DNA of 25,480 nt. It comes from Treponema sp. (GTDB lineage Bacteria; Spirochaetota; Spirochaetia; Treponematales; Treponemataceae). Made by a program: the position numbers and the translations under genes. Positions 8,048-14,795 of the stretch are shown in pieces. The notes beneath the pieces were generated by a model that saw only the letters and a program-made list of their open reading frames with translations, did not search any database and was not told the DNA's origin. The stretch lies in assembly GCA_016293495.1 (NCBI GenBank), contig JAEDED010000029.1, forward strand, positions 1-25,480. The letters run 5' to 3'. Numbering within the stretch: the first letter of the stretch is position 1; each line of letters begins with the position of its first letter.

Positions 8048-10108
8048 TTATCTGTTTCTGTTCTGCTGATTGGTAAAGTTATTGATTGAATTTGACTGTC
8101 CTTCAAGACTGTTCAAAGTACTTTCCATCTGGCCGTATTTATATTTTAATTCAGCTTCTTTCTGTTCAAGCTGGGTTTCAAGTTTTGCAATTTTCTGTTC
8201 GCTTGCCTTAATCTGTCTGTCCAATGTGGAATTTTTATTTGCAAGAATTCCGCCTGACTGAACATAAGCGGTAAGCTGTTTATCAAGACGGCAGCCGATT
8301 CCAGAATCAATAATCAAGTCTCCGTCCGAATCAAAACCAAATAATGTCTTTACAGAATCAAGATCATTTTTAAGAACTTCGTCTAAAACCTTTTCGTTGA
8401 TTTCAAGATAGCCGCGCATTTTTGTCGGATTGTAACCGGAATAACTTGTAGCGTTTGTAGAAATTCCAATCTGATTCAGCATAGTGATTTCTGAATATTC
8501 ACTTTCCTGATATACGCTGCCGATAATTTCTGCCATTGCAGCTTTTACGTTTGTCAGCGAAAAGTCACCAGAAAAAAGTCCGAGCTTTTCTTTGTATTCA
8601 TTTTTTTCATCTGAACTTAAATAATCGAGTTCAGAAATAAGTTCCGGTTTGTTCTGAGAAAGAATGTTGATTTCTGCAACAATCTGGTTGTAACGACCGA
8701 CAAAGTTTATGAGCGCGTCTTTTGCGCTTTCTGTATCAGGCGAAATTGTAATTGTTGCAGGTTTGTCAGTTTTCTGAGCAACATTCAAAGTAATGTGCGG
8801 AATTACGTCATCAATTTTATTATCTGGTCTTGTAATCGTAATTCCTTCGTATTTAATTATTGCATCTCCAGCAACACTTACTGCATTTGTAGGTGTGTAG
8901 CCGAGATTTGCTTTTTCGTCAACAGATTCAATTTTAGAAACGGAATATTCGATGCCCGTATTCGAATTGCGCATGATAATCGATTTGATTCCGGGATATT
9001 CCGAAAGATTAACTTTTACAGTTGCACCTTCATTTGTAAATGCATCCGAAGAAACTTTTAATTCCCTTTCTGTGCCGTCTTCAAATGATGCAAAAAGAAC
9101 AGAGTCTGTCCTGATTTTTTCAAGAGGAATTTTCGAAATGCTTGAGGTCGGTAAATCAACCGATGACTGGCTGTTATAAATTGTGATGTTTGAAAATGAA
9201 ACATTACCGGCAGAAGGTAATTCTGGCTCAGTTGGTTTTTTGTTTGCCGCTTCTGCAATATCTGCAATTTCTTTACCCTTGACTGTAAAGATTAAAGTTT
9301 TTGTTGTATCGCCTGCAATGCCTGAAGGAACATTGATTGTAAAACCACCACGTGGTGGAACAGAAATTCCTTCTGCAGAAACTTTTACAGAATCGGAAGT
9401 AATAAAAGGAAGTCCGACCTGTTCGTTTGCAGCAACGTTTTCAGGCGCTCTGATTTCTGAAACGGTTGTGCCGAAAGAATCATTTTTGCTTTCGACTTTT
9501 TTTATCATGCCTGTATCAAGGGCTAGGGTAAGGGCAGATTCCTTGAACTCAAGATGATTTTCTGCACCTGTTTTTAATGATTCAATTAAGAGGGCTTTGT
9601 TGCCCTTGTTTACACCGATGAGACTTGCTTTGATGACATCTTTTCCGCGCTTGTTAAGGCTTGTTACAAAGTCTTCTACCTTGCCGCCTTTCCAGTTCAT
9701 GGAGATGGTTTTGTCACCGGTTTTAAATGTATATGTACCAGCTGGAATTTTCTGATTTTTTTCAATTTCGCCTGACAGAAATCTGTCAGCGGTTGCTGGA
9801 GAAATTACTTCAACTTGAAATGATTCATAACTTGCTTCGCGCCCTGCTGTTGCAGTAATAGCATATTCATCCGTAGATGAAGCAAGTTTGTTATTGAACG
9901 GATTGTCGAATGAGTAGAGTGTTTTTACGCTGTCACGGAGTGACGACATTTTCTGGTTGACAGTACGCCATGCGTCCTGCTGCTTCTTAACGGATTCGAG
10001 ATGTTCCTGTTCTCGGGTAAGAGGAATTCTCTCAACCTTCATAAGGCCTTCTACGATTTCGTTAGATTTATATTTGTCGTTTACCCCAGGTATACTAAGT
10101 CCGGCCAT
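8048..10108 (-). CDS. fliD: FliD, flagellar filament cap (HAP2)
   Basis: 686 residues. It starts MAGLSIPGVNDKYKSNEIVEGLMKVERIPL, the FliD N-terminal domain, which continues to about residue 110. The central part (about 200-420) is a Ser/Thr-rich variable region. The C-terminal FliD domain (about 440-686) includes INFVGRYNQIVAEIN, a conserved ISTNATSYSG stretch, and a coiled coil near 625-670 (KASEQKIAKLETQLEQKEAELKYK). FliD caps the growing filament and promotes flagellin folding. It follows flaG (30-nt gap) and precedes the two unknown/PilZ genes. Length is on the long side for the family but normal for treponemes. Confidence 0.95.
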   Translation of the reverse strand: MAGLSIPGVNDKYKSNEIVEGLMKVERIPLTREQEHLESVKKQQDAWRTVNQKMSSLRDSVKTLYSFDNPFNNKLASSTDEYAITATAGREASYESFQVEVISPATADRFLSGEIEKNQKIPAGTYTFKTGDKTISMNWKGGKVEDFVTSLNKRGKDVIKASLIGVNKGNKALLIESLKTGAENHLEFKESALTLALDTGMIKKVESKNDSFGTTVSEIRAPENVAANEQVGLPFITSDSVKVSAEGISVPPRGGFTINVPSGIAGDTTKTLIFTVKGKEIADIAEAANKKPTEPELPSAGNVSFSNITIYNSQSSVDLPTSSISKIPLEKIRTDSVLFASFEDGTERELKVSSDAFTNEGATVKVNLSEYPGIKSIIMRNSNTGIEYSVSKIESVDEKANLGYTPTNAVSVAGDAIIKYEGITITRPDNKIDDVIPHITLNVAQKTDKPATITISPDTESAKDALINFVGRYNQIVAEINILSQNKPELISELDYLSSDEKNEYKEKLGLFSGDFSLTNVKAAMAEIIGSVYQESEYSEITMLNQIGISTNATSYSGYNPTKMRGYLEINEKVLDEVLKNDLDSVKTLFGFDSDGDLIIDSGIGCRLDKQLTAYVQSGGILANKNSTLDRQIKASEQKIAKLETQLEQKEAELKYKYGQMESTLNSLEGQSNSINNFTNQQNRNR

Positions 10109-10138
10109 ATAATCCTGCCACCCTAAATTTCCTCAAGA

Positions 10139-10516
10139 TTAAATCAATTCGTCGAACAAAACACCAATAGCTCTTCTAATGTTCATTTTTAATCGCTGAA
10201 CATCAGGCGAAGGTATTTCTTTGATGACCTGGTTTGTAGTTGGATCAACAACTTTAACGATTACGGTATTCAATTCTTCGTTTACATTAAACTGAAGTTT
10301 TGGTCCCATAACCATATCAGATAATTTCTGAAGTTCGTAAGCATCAGCTTTTATCTGTGCATTGTTCTGAACTAAACTGTCTACAACTCTTGCACCATCT
10401 GCAATGTTTAAATGCTCATTAATTGCCTGAACATTCTGTGTAGCTTTTACAGCGCTGGAGTTGTAATAACGGCCGTCCGTGGCCAAATTTGACCCTATGT
10501 TACTTACAGTATTCAT
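10139..10516 (-). CDS. flaG: FlaG-family flagellar protein
   Basis: 125 residues. The C-terminal half is the FlaG domain: LQFNVNEELNTVIVKVVDPTTNQVIKEIP followed by a helix ending in the C-terminus (about residues 72-125). FlaG proteins are found beside fliD and influence filament length, with unclear mechanism. The N-terminal 65 residues are low in complexity. The ribosome-binding site AGGAGG sits inside a small potential hairpin (10520-10534). It is co-directional with the flagellin gene upstream and fliD downstream. Confidence 0.88.
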   Translation of the reverse strand: MNTVSNIGSNLATDGRYYNSSAVKATQNVQAINEHLNIADGARVVDSLVQNNAQIKADAYELQKLSDMVMGPKLQFNVNEELNTVIVKVVDPTTNQVIKEIPSPDVQRLKMNIRRAIGVLFDELI

Positions 10517-10519
10517 AGG

Positions 10520-10534
10520 CTTTCCTCCTGAAAA
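10520..10534 (-). promoter_or_regulatory. Possible GGA hairpin over the flaG ribosome-binding site
   Basis: Read on the - strand, TTTTC (10534-10530), loop AGGAG, GAAAG (10524-10520) can form a 5-bp hairpin that exposes AGGA in the loop and hides half the Shine-Dalgarno sequence. It resembles the hairpin before the flagellin gene at 12782. A purine-rich site flanked by T and A runs can do this by chance, so confidence is low. Confidence 0.35.
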
Positions 10535-10537
10535 TTT

Positions 10538-10569
10538 GAAGAAAGAGAGGGGCGCACCTCTCTTTCTTC
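10538..10569 (-). terminator. Strong stem-loop between flaB and flaG
   Basis: Perfect 13-bp inverted repeat GAAGAAAGAGAGG / CCTCTCTTTCTTC with a 6-nt loop, 86 nt after the flagellin stop codon and 22 nt before the flaG start. On the - strand it is followed by CAAATTTTC, not a full T run. It may be a partial terminator that lowers flaG-fliD expression relative to flagellin, or an mRNA-stabilising 3' stem. Confidence 0.65.
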
Positions 10570-10655
10570 ACGCGTTCTGTCAAAAGAAGACATCCAGAAT
10601 TCTCTTAAAAAGAACACGGTTTATACATCCGAATCTATCGATCCGATGGAATTGA

Positions 10656-11510
10656 CTATCTCAAGAGAGCGAGAACGTTCTGGCTCTGTGAGTTAGCCTG
10701 AGCGAGCATAGCAGTTCCAGACTGTGTGAGAATCTGGTTCTTTGTGTATTCTACCATTTCGCTAGCCATATCTGTATCACGGATCTGGCTTTCTGCAGCC
10801 TGAAGGTTTTCAGCAGCTACATTTACACCGTTAGAAGCCATTTCAAAGCGGTTCTGGTAAGCACCGAGGTCAGCACGCTGTTTAGAAACAGTCATGAGAG
10901 CGTTATCAATGGTTCCGATTGCCATGTTAGCAGTTTCTGGTGTAGCAATTCCAATCTGCTCGTCAGTTCCCTGAGCACCCTTGAGACCAAGAGCCTGAGC
11001 AGTCATAGTTCCAATGTATACGCGAGCGTTCTGGTCCATGTTAGCACCGATCTGGAACTGCATAACACGTCCTGAAGCTGATTCTGAAGCAAATGCTCCA
11101 GTAAGGAGATTCATTCCGTTGAACTGTGCCTGTGAAGCAATGCGGTCAACTTCAGATACAAGCTGTGATACTTCTACCTGAATCTGCATACGGTCTTCAT
11201 CTGAGTAGATACCGTTTGCTGACTGAACTGCCAATTCACGAACACGCTGAAGAATGTCTGTAGTTTCCTGCAAATATCCTTCTGTTGCCTGAATGAATGA
11301 AACACCGTTTTCGATATTTCTGTTAGCCTGGTTAAGACCGCGGATCTGGCTGCGCATCTTTTCAGATACTGCAAGTCCTGAAGCGTCATCGCCTGCGCGG
11401 TTAATTCTTTCACCTGAGCTAAGTTTTTCAATGTTGCCCATAATAGCATCATTAGAGATACCAAGAGTACGGTTTGCATACATTGAACTCATATTGTGGT
11501 TAATAATCAT
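10656..11510 (-). CDS. flaB: FlaB-type flagellin (downstream copy)
   Basis: 284 residues, the size of spirochaete core flagellins; it forms the periplasmic flagellar filament core and is exported without a cleaved signal. The N-terminal D0/D1 region begins MIINHNMSSMYANRTLG and includes LSSGERINRAGDDASGLAVSEKMR. The C-terminus has the usual IRDTDMASEMVEYTKNQIL and ends QSQNVLALLR. The short centre is typical of FlaB. It is about 70-75% like the flagellin at 11922. The ribosome-binding site GGAGGG lies six bases before the ATG within ACATGGAGG, a good match to the CsrA consensus core. Confidence 0.96.
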   Translation of the reverse strand: MIINHNMSSMYANRTLGISNDAIMGNIEKLSSGERINRAGDDASGLAVSEKMRSQIRGLNQANRNIENGVSFIQATEGYLQETTDILQRVRELAVQSANGIYSDEDRMQIQVEVSQLVSEVDRIASQAQFNGMNLLTGAFASESASGRVMQFQIGANMDQNARVYIGTMTAQALGLKGAQGTDEQIGIATPETANMAIGTIDNALMTVSKQRADLGAYQNRFEMASNGVNVAAENLQAAESQIRDTDMASEMVEYTKNQILTQSGTAMLAQANSQSQNVLALLR

Positions 11511-11567
11511 ATTGAGCCCTCCATGTGATTAAAATACAAAGCATCATGCTTTGCACACTGTCTGTGC
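11508..11567 (-). promoter_or_regulatory. Structured leader and putative CsrA site of downstream flaB
   Basis: Reading the - strand towards the ATG: hairpin GCACA/TGTGC (11553-11567, 5-nt loop), an abutting hairpin CAAAGC/GCTTTG (11537-11553, loop ATGAT), then ACATGGAGG (11526-11518) covering the Shine-Dalgarno sequence. The last agrees with the conserved core of the CsrA SELEX consensus (RUACARGGAUGU) at ACA, GGA and the following G position. Confidence 0.5.
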
Positions 11568-11808
11568 GGGAAGTCAGGTTTTGCGCCAGCCCGGCTTTTT
11601 CAGTCCCATTACAGCAGGAATAATCAGTCTTGCTGTCAAAAGAAATTCCTTTAAGAAATTCTTTTATCAGAAAACTGATTGTCCATGCTGTCACTAGACT
11701 AACATAGAGATCTCATTTTCAAAGAACATAGTGCAACTGAAAATGCACATAATTTTAATAATAACAGTACGGTATTGATTAGAAAGAGAATAGAGTAGAA
11801 TTACCGCG

Positions 11809-11851
11809 CTATAAACAGGTTTACGTCTTTCGACAGTAAACCTATTTATAG
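11809..11851. other. 16-bp inverted repeat between the flagellin genes
   Basis: CTATAAACAGGTTTAC (11809-11824) and GTAAACCTATTTATAG (11836-11851) pair at 15 of 16 positions around an 11-nt loop. No T run follows on either strand, so it is not a standard terminator. It lies about 70 nt after the upstream flagellin stop, and right at the start point predicted from the promoter at 11854-11883, so it could be a 3' processing stem or a 5' stabilising stem. Confidence 0.7.
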
Positions 11852-11853
11852 TA

Positions 11854-11883
11854 TATACCGTTATTACATCAAAGACAAGTCAA
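11854..11883 (-). promoter_or_regulatory. Possible sigma-70 promoter for downstream flaB
   Basis: On the - strand TTGACT (11883-11878), 18-nt spacer, GGTATA (11859-11854); an alternative -10 is TATATA two bases further on. The -35 is good and the -10 is modest. It would give a leader of about 335 nt beginning with the inverted repeat at 11809-11851. Confidence 0.4.
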
Positions 11884-11921
11884 ATTTAATTAACTCATCT
11901 TTTTGCAATTCAGTAAGGAAA

Positions 11922-12782
11922 CTAACGAAGAAGGCTCAATACGTTCTGTGACTGTGCGTTAGCCTGAGCCAACATTGCAGTACCAGCCTGCTGAAGTACA
12001 GAGTTCTTTGTGAACTGTACCATCTGGCTAGCCATATCTGTATCGCGGATACGTGATTCAGAAGCCTGGAGGTTTTCAGCTGAAATATCCAATCCTCTTA
12101 CTGCGTATTCCATACGGTTCTGATATGCACCGAGGTCTGCGCGCTGCTTGTTGATCTTAACAAGAGCTTCGTCAATTGTACCGATTGCGCGGTTGGCATC
12201 ATCTGGAGCAGCCAGTGAAATTTTGTCGCCTGTACCGATTTCGCGAATTCCAAGAGCAGTTGCTGACATTGTACCGATGTAAACCTGCATTCTCTGGTCC
12301 ATGTTAGCACCAATGTGGAACCACATAGAACCTGTTACAGTGTTTTCACCTGTAGGGCGAGCAAAGCGTCCAGTAAGCATATTCATGCCGTTGAACTGAG
12401 CTGCTGATGCAATGCGATCAACTTCTGAAACGAGGGCAGAAACTTCTACCTGAATCTGCATACGGTCTTCGTCAGAGTAGATACCGTTTGATGACTGAAC
12501 AGCCAATTCACGGATACGCTGCATGATGTCTGTAGTTTCCTGAAGGTAACCTTCAGTTGTCTGAATGAAACTGATACCATTTTCTGCGTTCTGTGATGCC
12601 TGATTCAAACCACGAATCTGTGCGCGCATCTTTTCAGATACTGCAAGCCCTGATGCGTCGTCACCTGCACGGTTGATTCTTTCTCCTGAAGAGAGTTTCT
12701 CCATGTCTTTAGAAAGACTGAGACCTGTTACGCCAAGCTGACGGTTAGCGTACATTGCTGACATGTTGTGATTGATAACCAT
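11922..12782 (-). CDS. flaB: FlaB-type flagellin (upstream copy)
   Basis: 286 residues from the ATG at 12782, giving MVINHNMSAMYANRQLG, the universal start of this family. An open frame continues 29 codons upstream, but the leader hairpins and GGAGG at 12792-12788 (5-6 bases from ATG) decide for this start. It contains MEKLSSGERINRAGDDASGLAVSEKMR and ends IRDTDMASQMVQFTKNSVLQQAG ... QNVLSLLR. It forms the core of the periplasmic flagellum with its paralogue downstream. Expression is predicted from a sigma-28 promoter and a CsrA-controlled leader. Confidence 0.96.
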   Translation of the reverse strand: MVINHNMSAMYANRQLGVTGLSLSKDMEKLSSGERINRAGDDASGLAVSEKMRAQIRGLNQASQNAENGISFIQTTEGYLQETTDIMQRIRELAVQSSNGIYSDEDRMQIQVEVSALVSEVDRIASAAQFNGMNMLTGRFARPTGENTVTGSMWFHIGANMDQRMQVYIGTMSATALGIREIGTGDKISLAAPDDANRAIGTIDEALVKINKQRADLGAYQNRMEYAVRGLDISAENLQASESRIRDTDMASQMVQFTKNSVLQQAGTAMLAQANAQSQNVLSLLR

Positions 12783-12783
12783 A

Positions 12784-12876
12784 ATTTCCTCCTTGGAAAC
12801 TTTAAGGCAAAATCCTTTTTGCCCGAGTATAAAAATGTGCTTCAGTATTACAAGGCTACATCCACACATTTTTATA
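12784..12876 (-). promoter_or_regulatory. Flagellin leader with three GGA hairpins (putative CsrA-binding array)
   Basis: Three stems on the - strand. H1 (12876-12828): 12-bp perfect stem TATAAAAATGTG/CACATTTTTATA whose 25-nt loop opens with TGGATGT. H2 (12823-12806): GGCAAAA, loop AGGA, TTTTGCC, a perfect 7-bp hairpin with GGA in the loop. H3 (12800-12784): GTTTCC, loop AAGGA, GGAAAT, which places the Shine-Dalgarno GGAGG within the hairpin. GGA in a hairpin loop is the known CsrA/RsmA recognition element, and H2 and H3 GGAs are about 23 nt apart, suitable for one CsrA dimer. Confidence 0.65.
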
Positions 12877-12937
12877 GAGAATCGTTTGAGCCTGGAATTC
12901 TACGAAAACCAGATTTGCCCATAACTCTTCTTTATGG

Positions 12938-12965
12938 TTATCGGCAGAAGGAGGTTTAAACTTTA
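12938..12965 (-). promoter_or_regulatory. Sigma-28 (FliA/WhiG) promoter of upstream flaB
   Basis: On the - strand TAAAGTTT (12965-12958), 12-nt spacer, GCCGATAA (12945-12938). Both boxes are perfect matches to the FliA consensus; the spacer is one base longer than the usual 11. The predicted start near 12930 gives a leader of about 148 nt that contains all three GGA hairpins. Confidence 0.85.
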
Positions 12966-12995
12966 GCAAAAATTTGAAAAAAAAATTAATTTTTT

Positions 12996-13652
12996 TTACA
13001 AATCCAAGCCGTCGAGGATCTTTTTGATTACGGCGCAGGCTTTTCCGCGATGAGAAATGGCATTTTTTTCTTCCGGAGAGATTTCTGCGGCAGTTTTCTT
13101 AAACTGAGGAAGGAAAAAGATTGGATCATATCCAAAGCCGTTTTCGCCTCTGGAATCCTTTATGTCTTCAATCAAAGTTCCTTCAAAATTTTCCTGAGCG
13201 ATGTAGAATTTTGTAGGATTAATCATCAAAACCATTGAACACGAATAATATGCCGAACGTGGTCCGTTAGGAAAATATGTGGAGTCCACGCCGTTTTTAA
13301 CCGCTTCGTTTAATTCCTGGATAAGGAAAGCATTCTGTTCTGCCTGGCTGATTTTTGAGCCGTCAGGCTTTCCTTTGTGATAGTCAGGACCAGCGTATCG
13401 GCTTGACCACACGCCCGGAATTCCGCCAAGTGCATTTACACTGATGCCAGAATCGTCAGCAATTACAGGGCAGTGAACTAAGTCCCACAAGGCCTTTGCT
13501 TTAATCATGCTGTTCTGGTAAAAATCAGTTCCTGTTTCTTCAGGATCAAATTCGATGCCTTCGTCTTTTGGAGTTACGATTGTGTGTCCCGAAAAGATCT
13601 GCTGCATTTCACGTTTTTTATTAAGATTGCCACTTGCTAAATAAATTTTCAT
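12996..13652 (-). CDS. rdgB: RdgB/HAM1-family XTP/dITP diphosphatase
   Basis: 218-residue cytoplasmic pyrophosphatase that hydrolyses dITP, XTP and related non-canonical purine nucleotides to monophosphates, keeping them out of DNA and RNA. Motifs: SGNLNK at 7-12, FYQNSMIKAKAL at 44-55, ADDSGI at 65-70 with the metal-binding Asp pair, and GIPGVWSSRYAG at 77-88. The C-terminal FGYDPIFFLP and SHRGKA motifs are present. Length is slightly above the 195-205 typical of the family, with a small insertion near 110-130. The start has only a weak ribosome-binding site. The neighbour 53 nt upstream is the sigma-like gene, so they may be co-transcribed. Confidence 0.95.
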   Translation of the reverse strand: MKIYLASGNLNKKREMQQIFSGHTIVTPKDEGIEFDPEETGTDFYQNSMIKAKALWDLVHCPVIADDSGISVNALGGIPGVWSSRYAGPDYHKGKPDGSKISQAEQNAFLIQELNEAVKNGVDSTYFPNGPRSAYYSCSMVLMINPTKFYIAQENFEGTLIEDIKDSRGENGFGYDPIFFLPQFKKTAAEISPEEKNAISHRGKACAVIKKILDGLDL

Positions 13653-13705
13653 ATCTTTGGATTTTACTCAAAAATTCCTTTAATCTCAAGCAGAAGAGCA
13701 ATCGG

Positions 13706-14653
13706 TCAGACAAACTGCTGGATTGTGGTCATATCCATTTCGCGAAGCTTTCTGATATAAAAGCTTACGAAACGGCCAGAAAGACCGATGATTTCGCCGA
13801 TTTCTGAGTTTGTCGGAGCAATTTTGTTTCTTCCGGAATTAAGCTTTCTGGTTTTCTTGTTCCAGTTTTCTGTCTGAAAATCAATCTTTTTCTGGAGCTG
13901 TTCAAACTTAATGTTGTCTGTTTCATTGTTTGCAAGCTGCATTCTATAATTGTGAATAAAACAGTACGCGCGGTTTCTGTTGTTTTCGATCTGCTGTCTG
14001 TTGAGTGCTTTGTTGATGAGTTTTGATTTTAGCTTGCAGACGGAATCTGTAAGGACTTCTGGGCTGATGTTGCAGAGAGTGCTGACTTTGTTAATCTGAC
14101 TGTCGCTTATATACCAGGCCGATTTTAAAGCAAGAATCAAAATGCCACGTTTTATTTTTCTGTCCCTGGAATCCTTGAGCGAGAGCCTGTGAGTTCCTTT
14201 TGTAAAAATCTGTTTATATACTAAAGTGGGAATTTCTTCGTTCTTTGAGCTGGTAGAAAATTCCGGAACATCTGAAGCAACGTGTATAAGGGAATTTTCA
14301 TTTTCCTGCATCTGAGCCTGGTAATCACAGATTGAATCCTGAATAAAGAATTTATTGTAATTGTTCCTGTCCGAAGCCTTTTTAATAAAAGTCAGTAGTG
14401 AAGTCTGAACCGTTCTGTAAATGTAAGCTCCGAACGGAGAAATCGCCGGATCATATTTATCAAGTAGGGAATTAGTTTTGTACTGAAGAAAGTAGAGTAG
14501 AAAATCGCTTCGTAAATCTTCATCAATCGTGTGAAGACCAAAGCGCGGAGGATTTGTGTACAGAATGTGATAAATCTGCACACACGCCTCCTGTTTTGTT
14601 AATTTATTTGACTTGACTAAATCAGGAATGTCATCCAGTTTAAGGTCTGTCAT
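13706..14653 (-). CDS. Orphan sigma-70-like protein
   Basis: 315 residues from the ATG at 14653; AGGAGC ends eight bases before it, and an in-frame TTG seven codons upstream is rejected because that site falls inside it. Residues 44-92 (IDEDLRSDFLLYFLQ ... LLDKYDPAISPFGAYIYRTVQTSLLTF) resemble sigma region 2: an acidic helix, then KYDP..SPFGAYIYR in the place of the -10-recognition helix. The C-terminus (about 275-305, TNSEIGEIIGLSGRFVSFYIRKLREMD) looks like a region-4 helix-turn-helix. The middle is lysine- and asparagine-rich and unlike housekeeping sigma factors. Cytoplasmic. A sigma-54 promoter lies upstream. It could also be a sigma-derived regulator that no longer binds polymerase. Confidence 0.7.
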   Translation of the reverse strand: MTDLKLDDIPDLVKSNKLTKQEACVQIYHILYTNPPRFGLHTIDEDLRSDFLLYFLQYKTNSLLDKYDPAISPFGAYIYRTVQTSLLTFIKKASDRNNYNKFFIQDSICDYQAQMQENENSLIHVASDVPEFSTSSKNEEIPTLVYKQIFTKGTHRLSLKDSRDRKIKRGILILALKSAWYISDSQINKVSTLCNISPEVLTDSVCKLKSKLINKALNRQQIENNRNRAYCFIHNYRMQLANNETDNIKFEQLQKKIDFQTENWNKKTRKLNSGRNKIAPTNSEIGEIIGLSGRFVSFYIRKLREMDMTTIQQFV

Positions 14654-14710
14654 AAATAAGCTCCTGCCCTCCAACCCGTTCAGATACCAGAATATCTAAC
14701 AGATAAAAAA

Positions 14711-14726
14711 GCAAGAATTGTGCCAA
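14711..14726 (-). promoter_or_regulatory. Sigma-54 (RpoN) promoter
   Basis: On the - strand TTGGCACAATTCTTGC (14726-14711). The invariant GG and GC doublets are separated by exactly 10 bases and the -24 element TTGGCAC is perfect; the -12 is TTGCT. Predicted initiation is near 14700, about 47 nt before the sigma-like gene, the only gene it can serve. Confidence 0.8.
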
Positions 14727-14795
14727 CATTTTCAAAGTAAGCCAGCAACTTCAAATTAGCCAAATTAAATTATGTAAAATTAAAGAATCCAAACA

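Larger units (their letters stand above)
11511..11921. other. 411-nt intergenic region between the two flagellin genes
   Basis: No coding potential stands out. It carries, in - strand order, the end of the upstream flagellin transcript, a possible sigma-70 promoter (11854-11883), a 16-bp inverted repeat (11809-11851), an unassigned stretch (11568-11808) with scattered GGA triplets, and the leader hairpins next to the downstream flaB. I see no sigma-28 promoter here, unlike upstream of the other flagellin. Confidence 0.7.

Noticed and set aside
12783..12869. N-terminal extension of the upstream flagellin by 29 codons
   Set aside because: The extension covers the leader hairpins and ribosome-binding site; MVINHNMSAMYANR is the conserved flagellin start.
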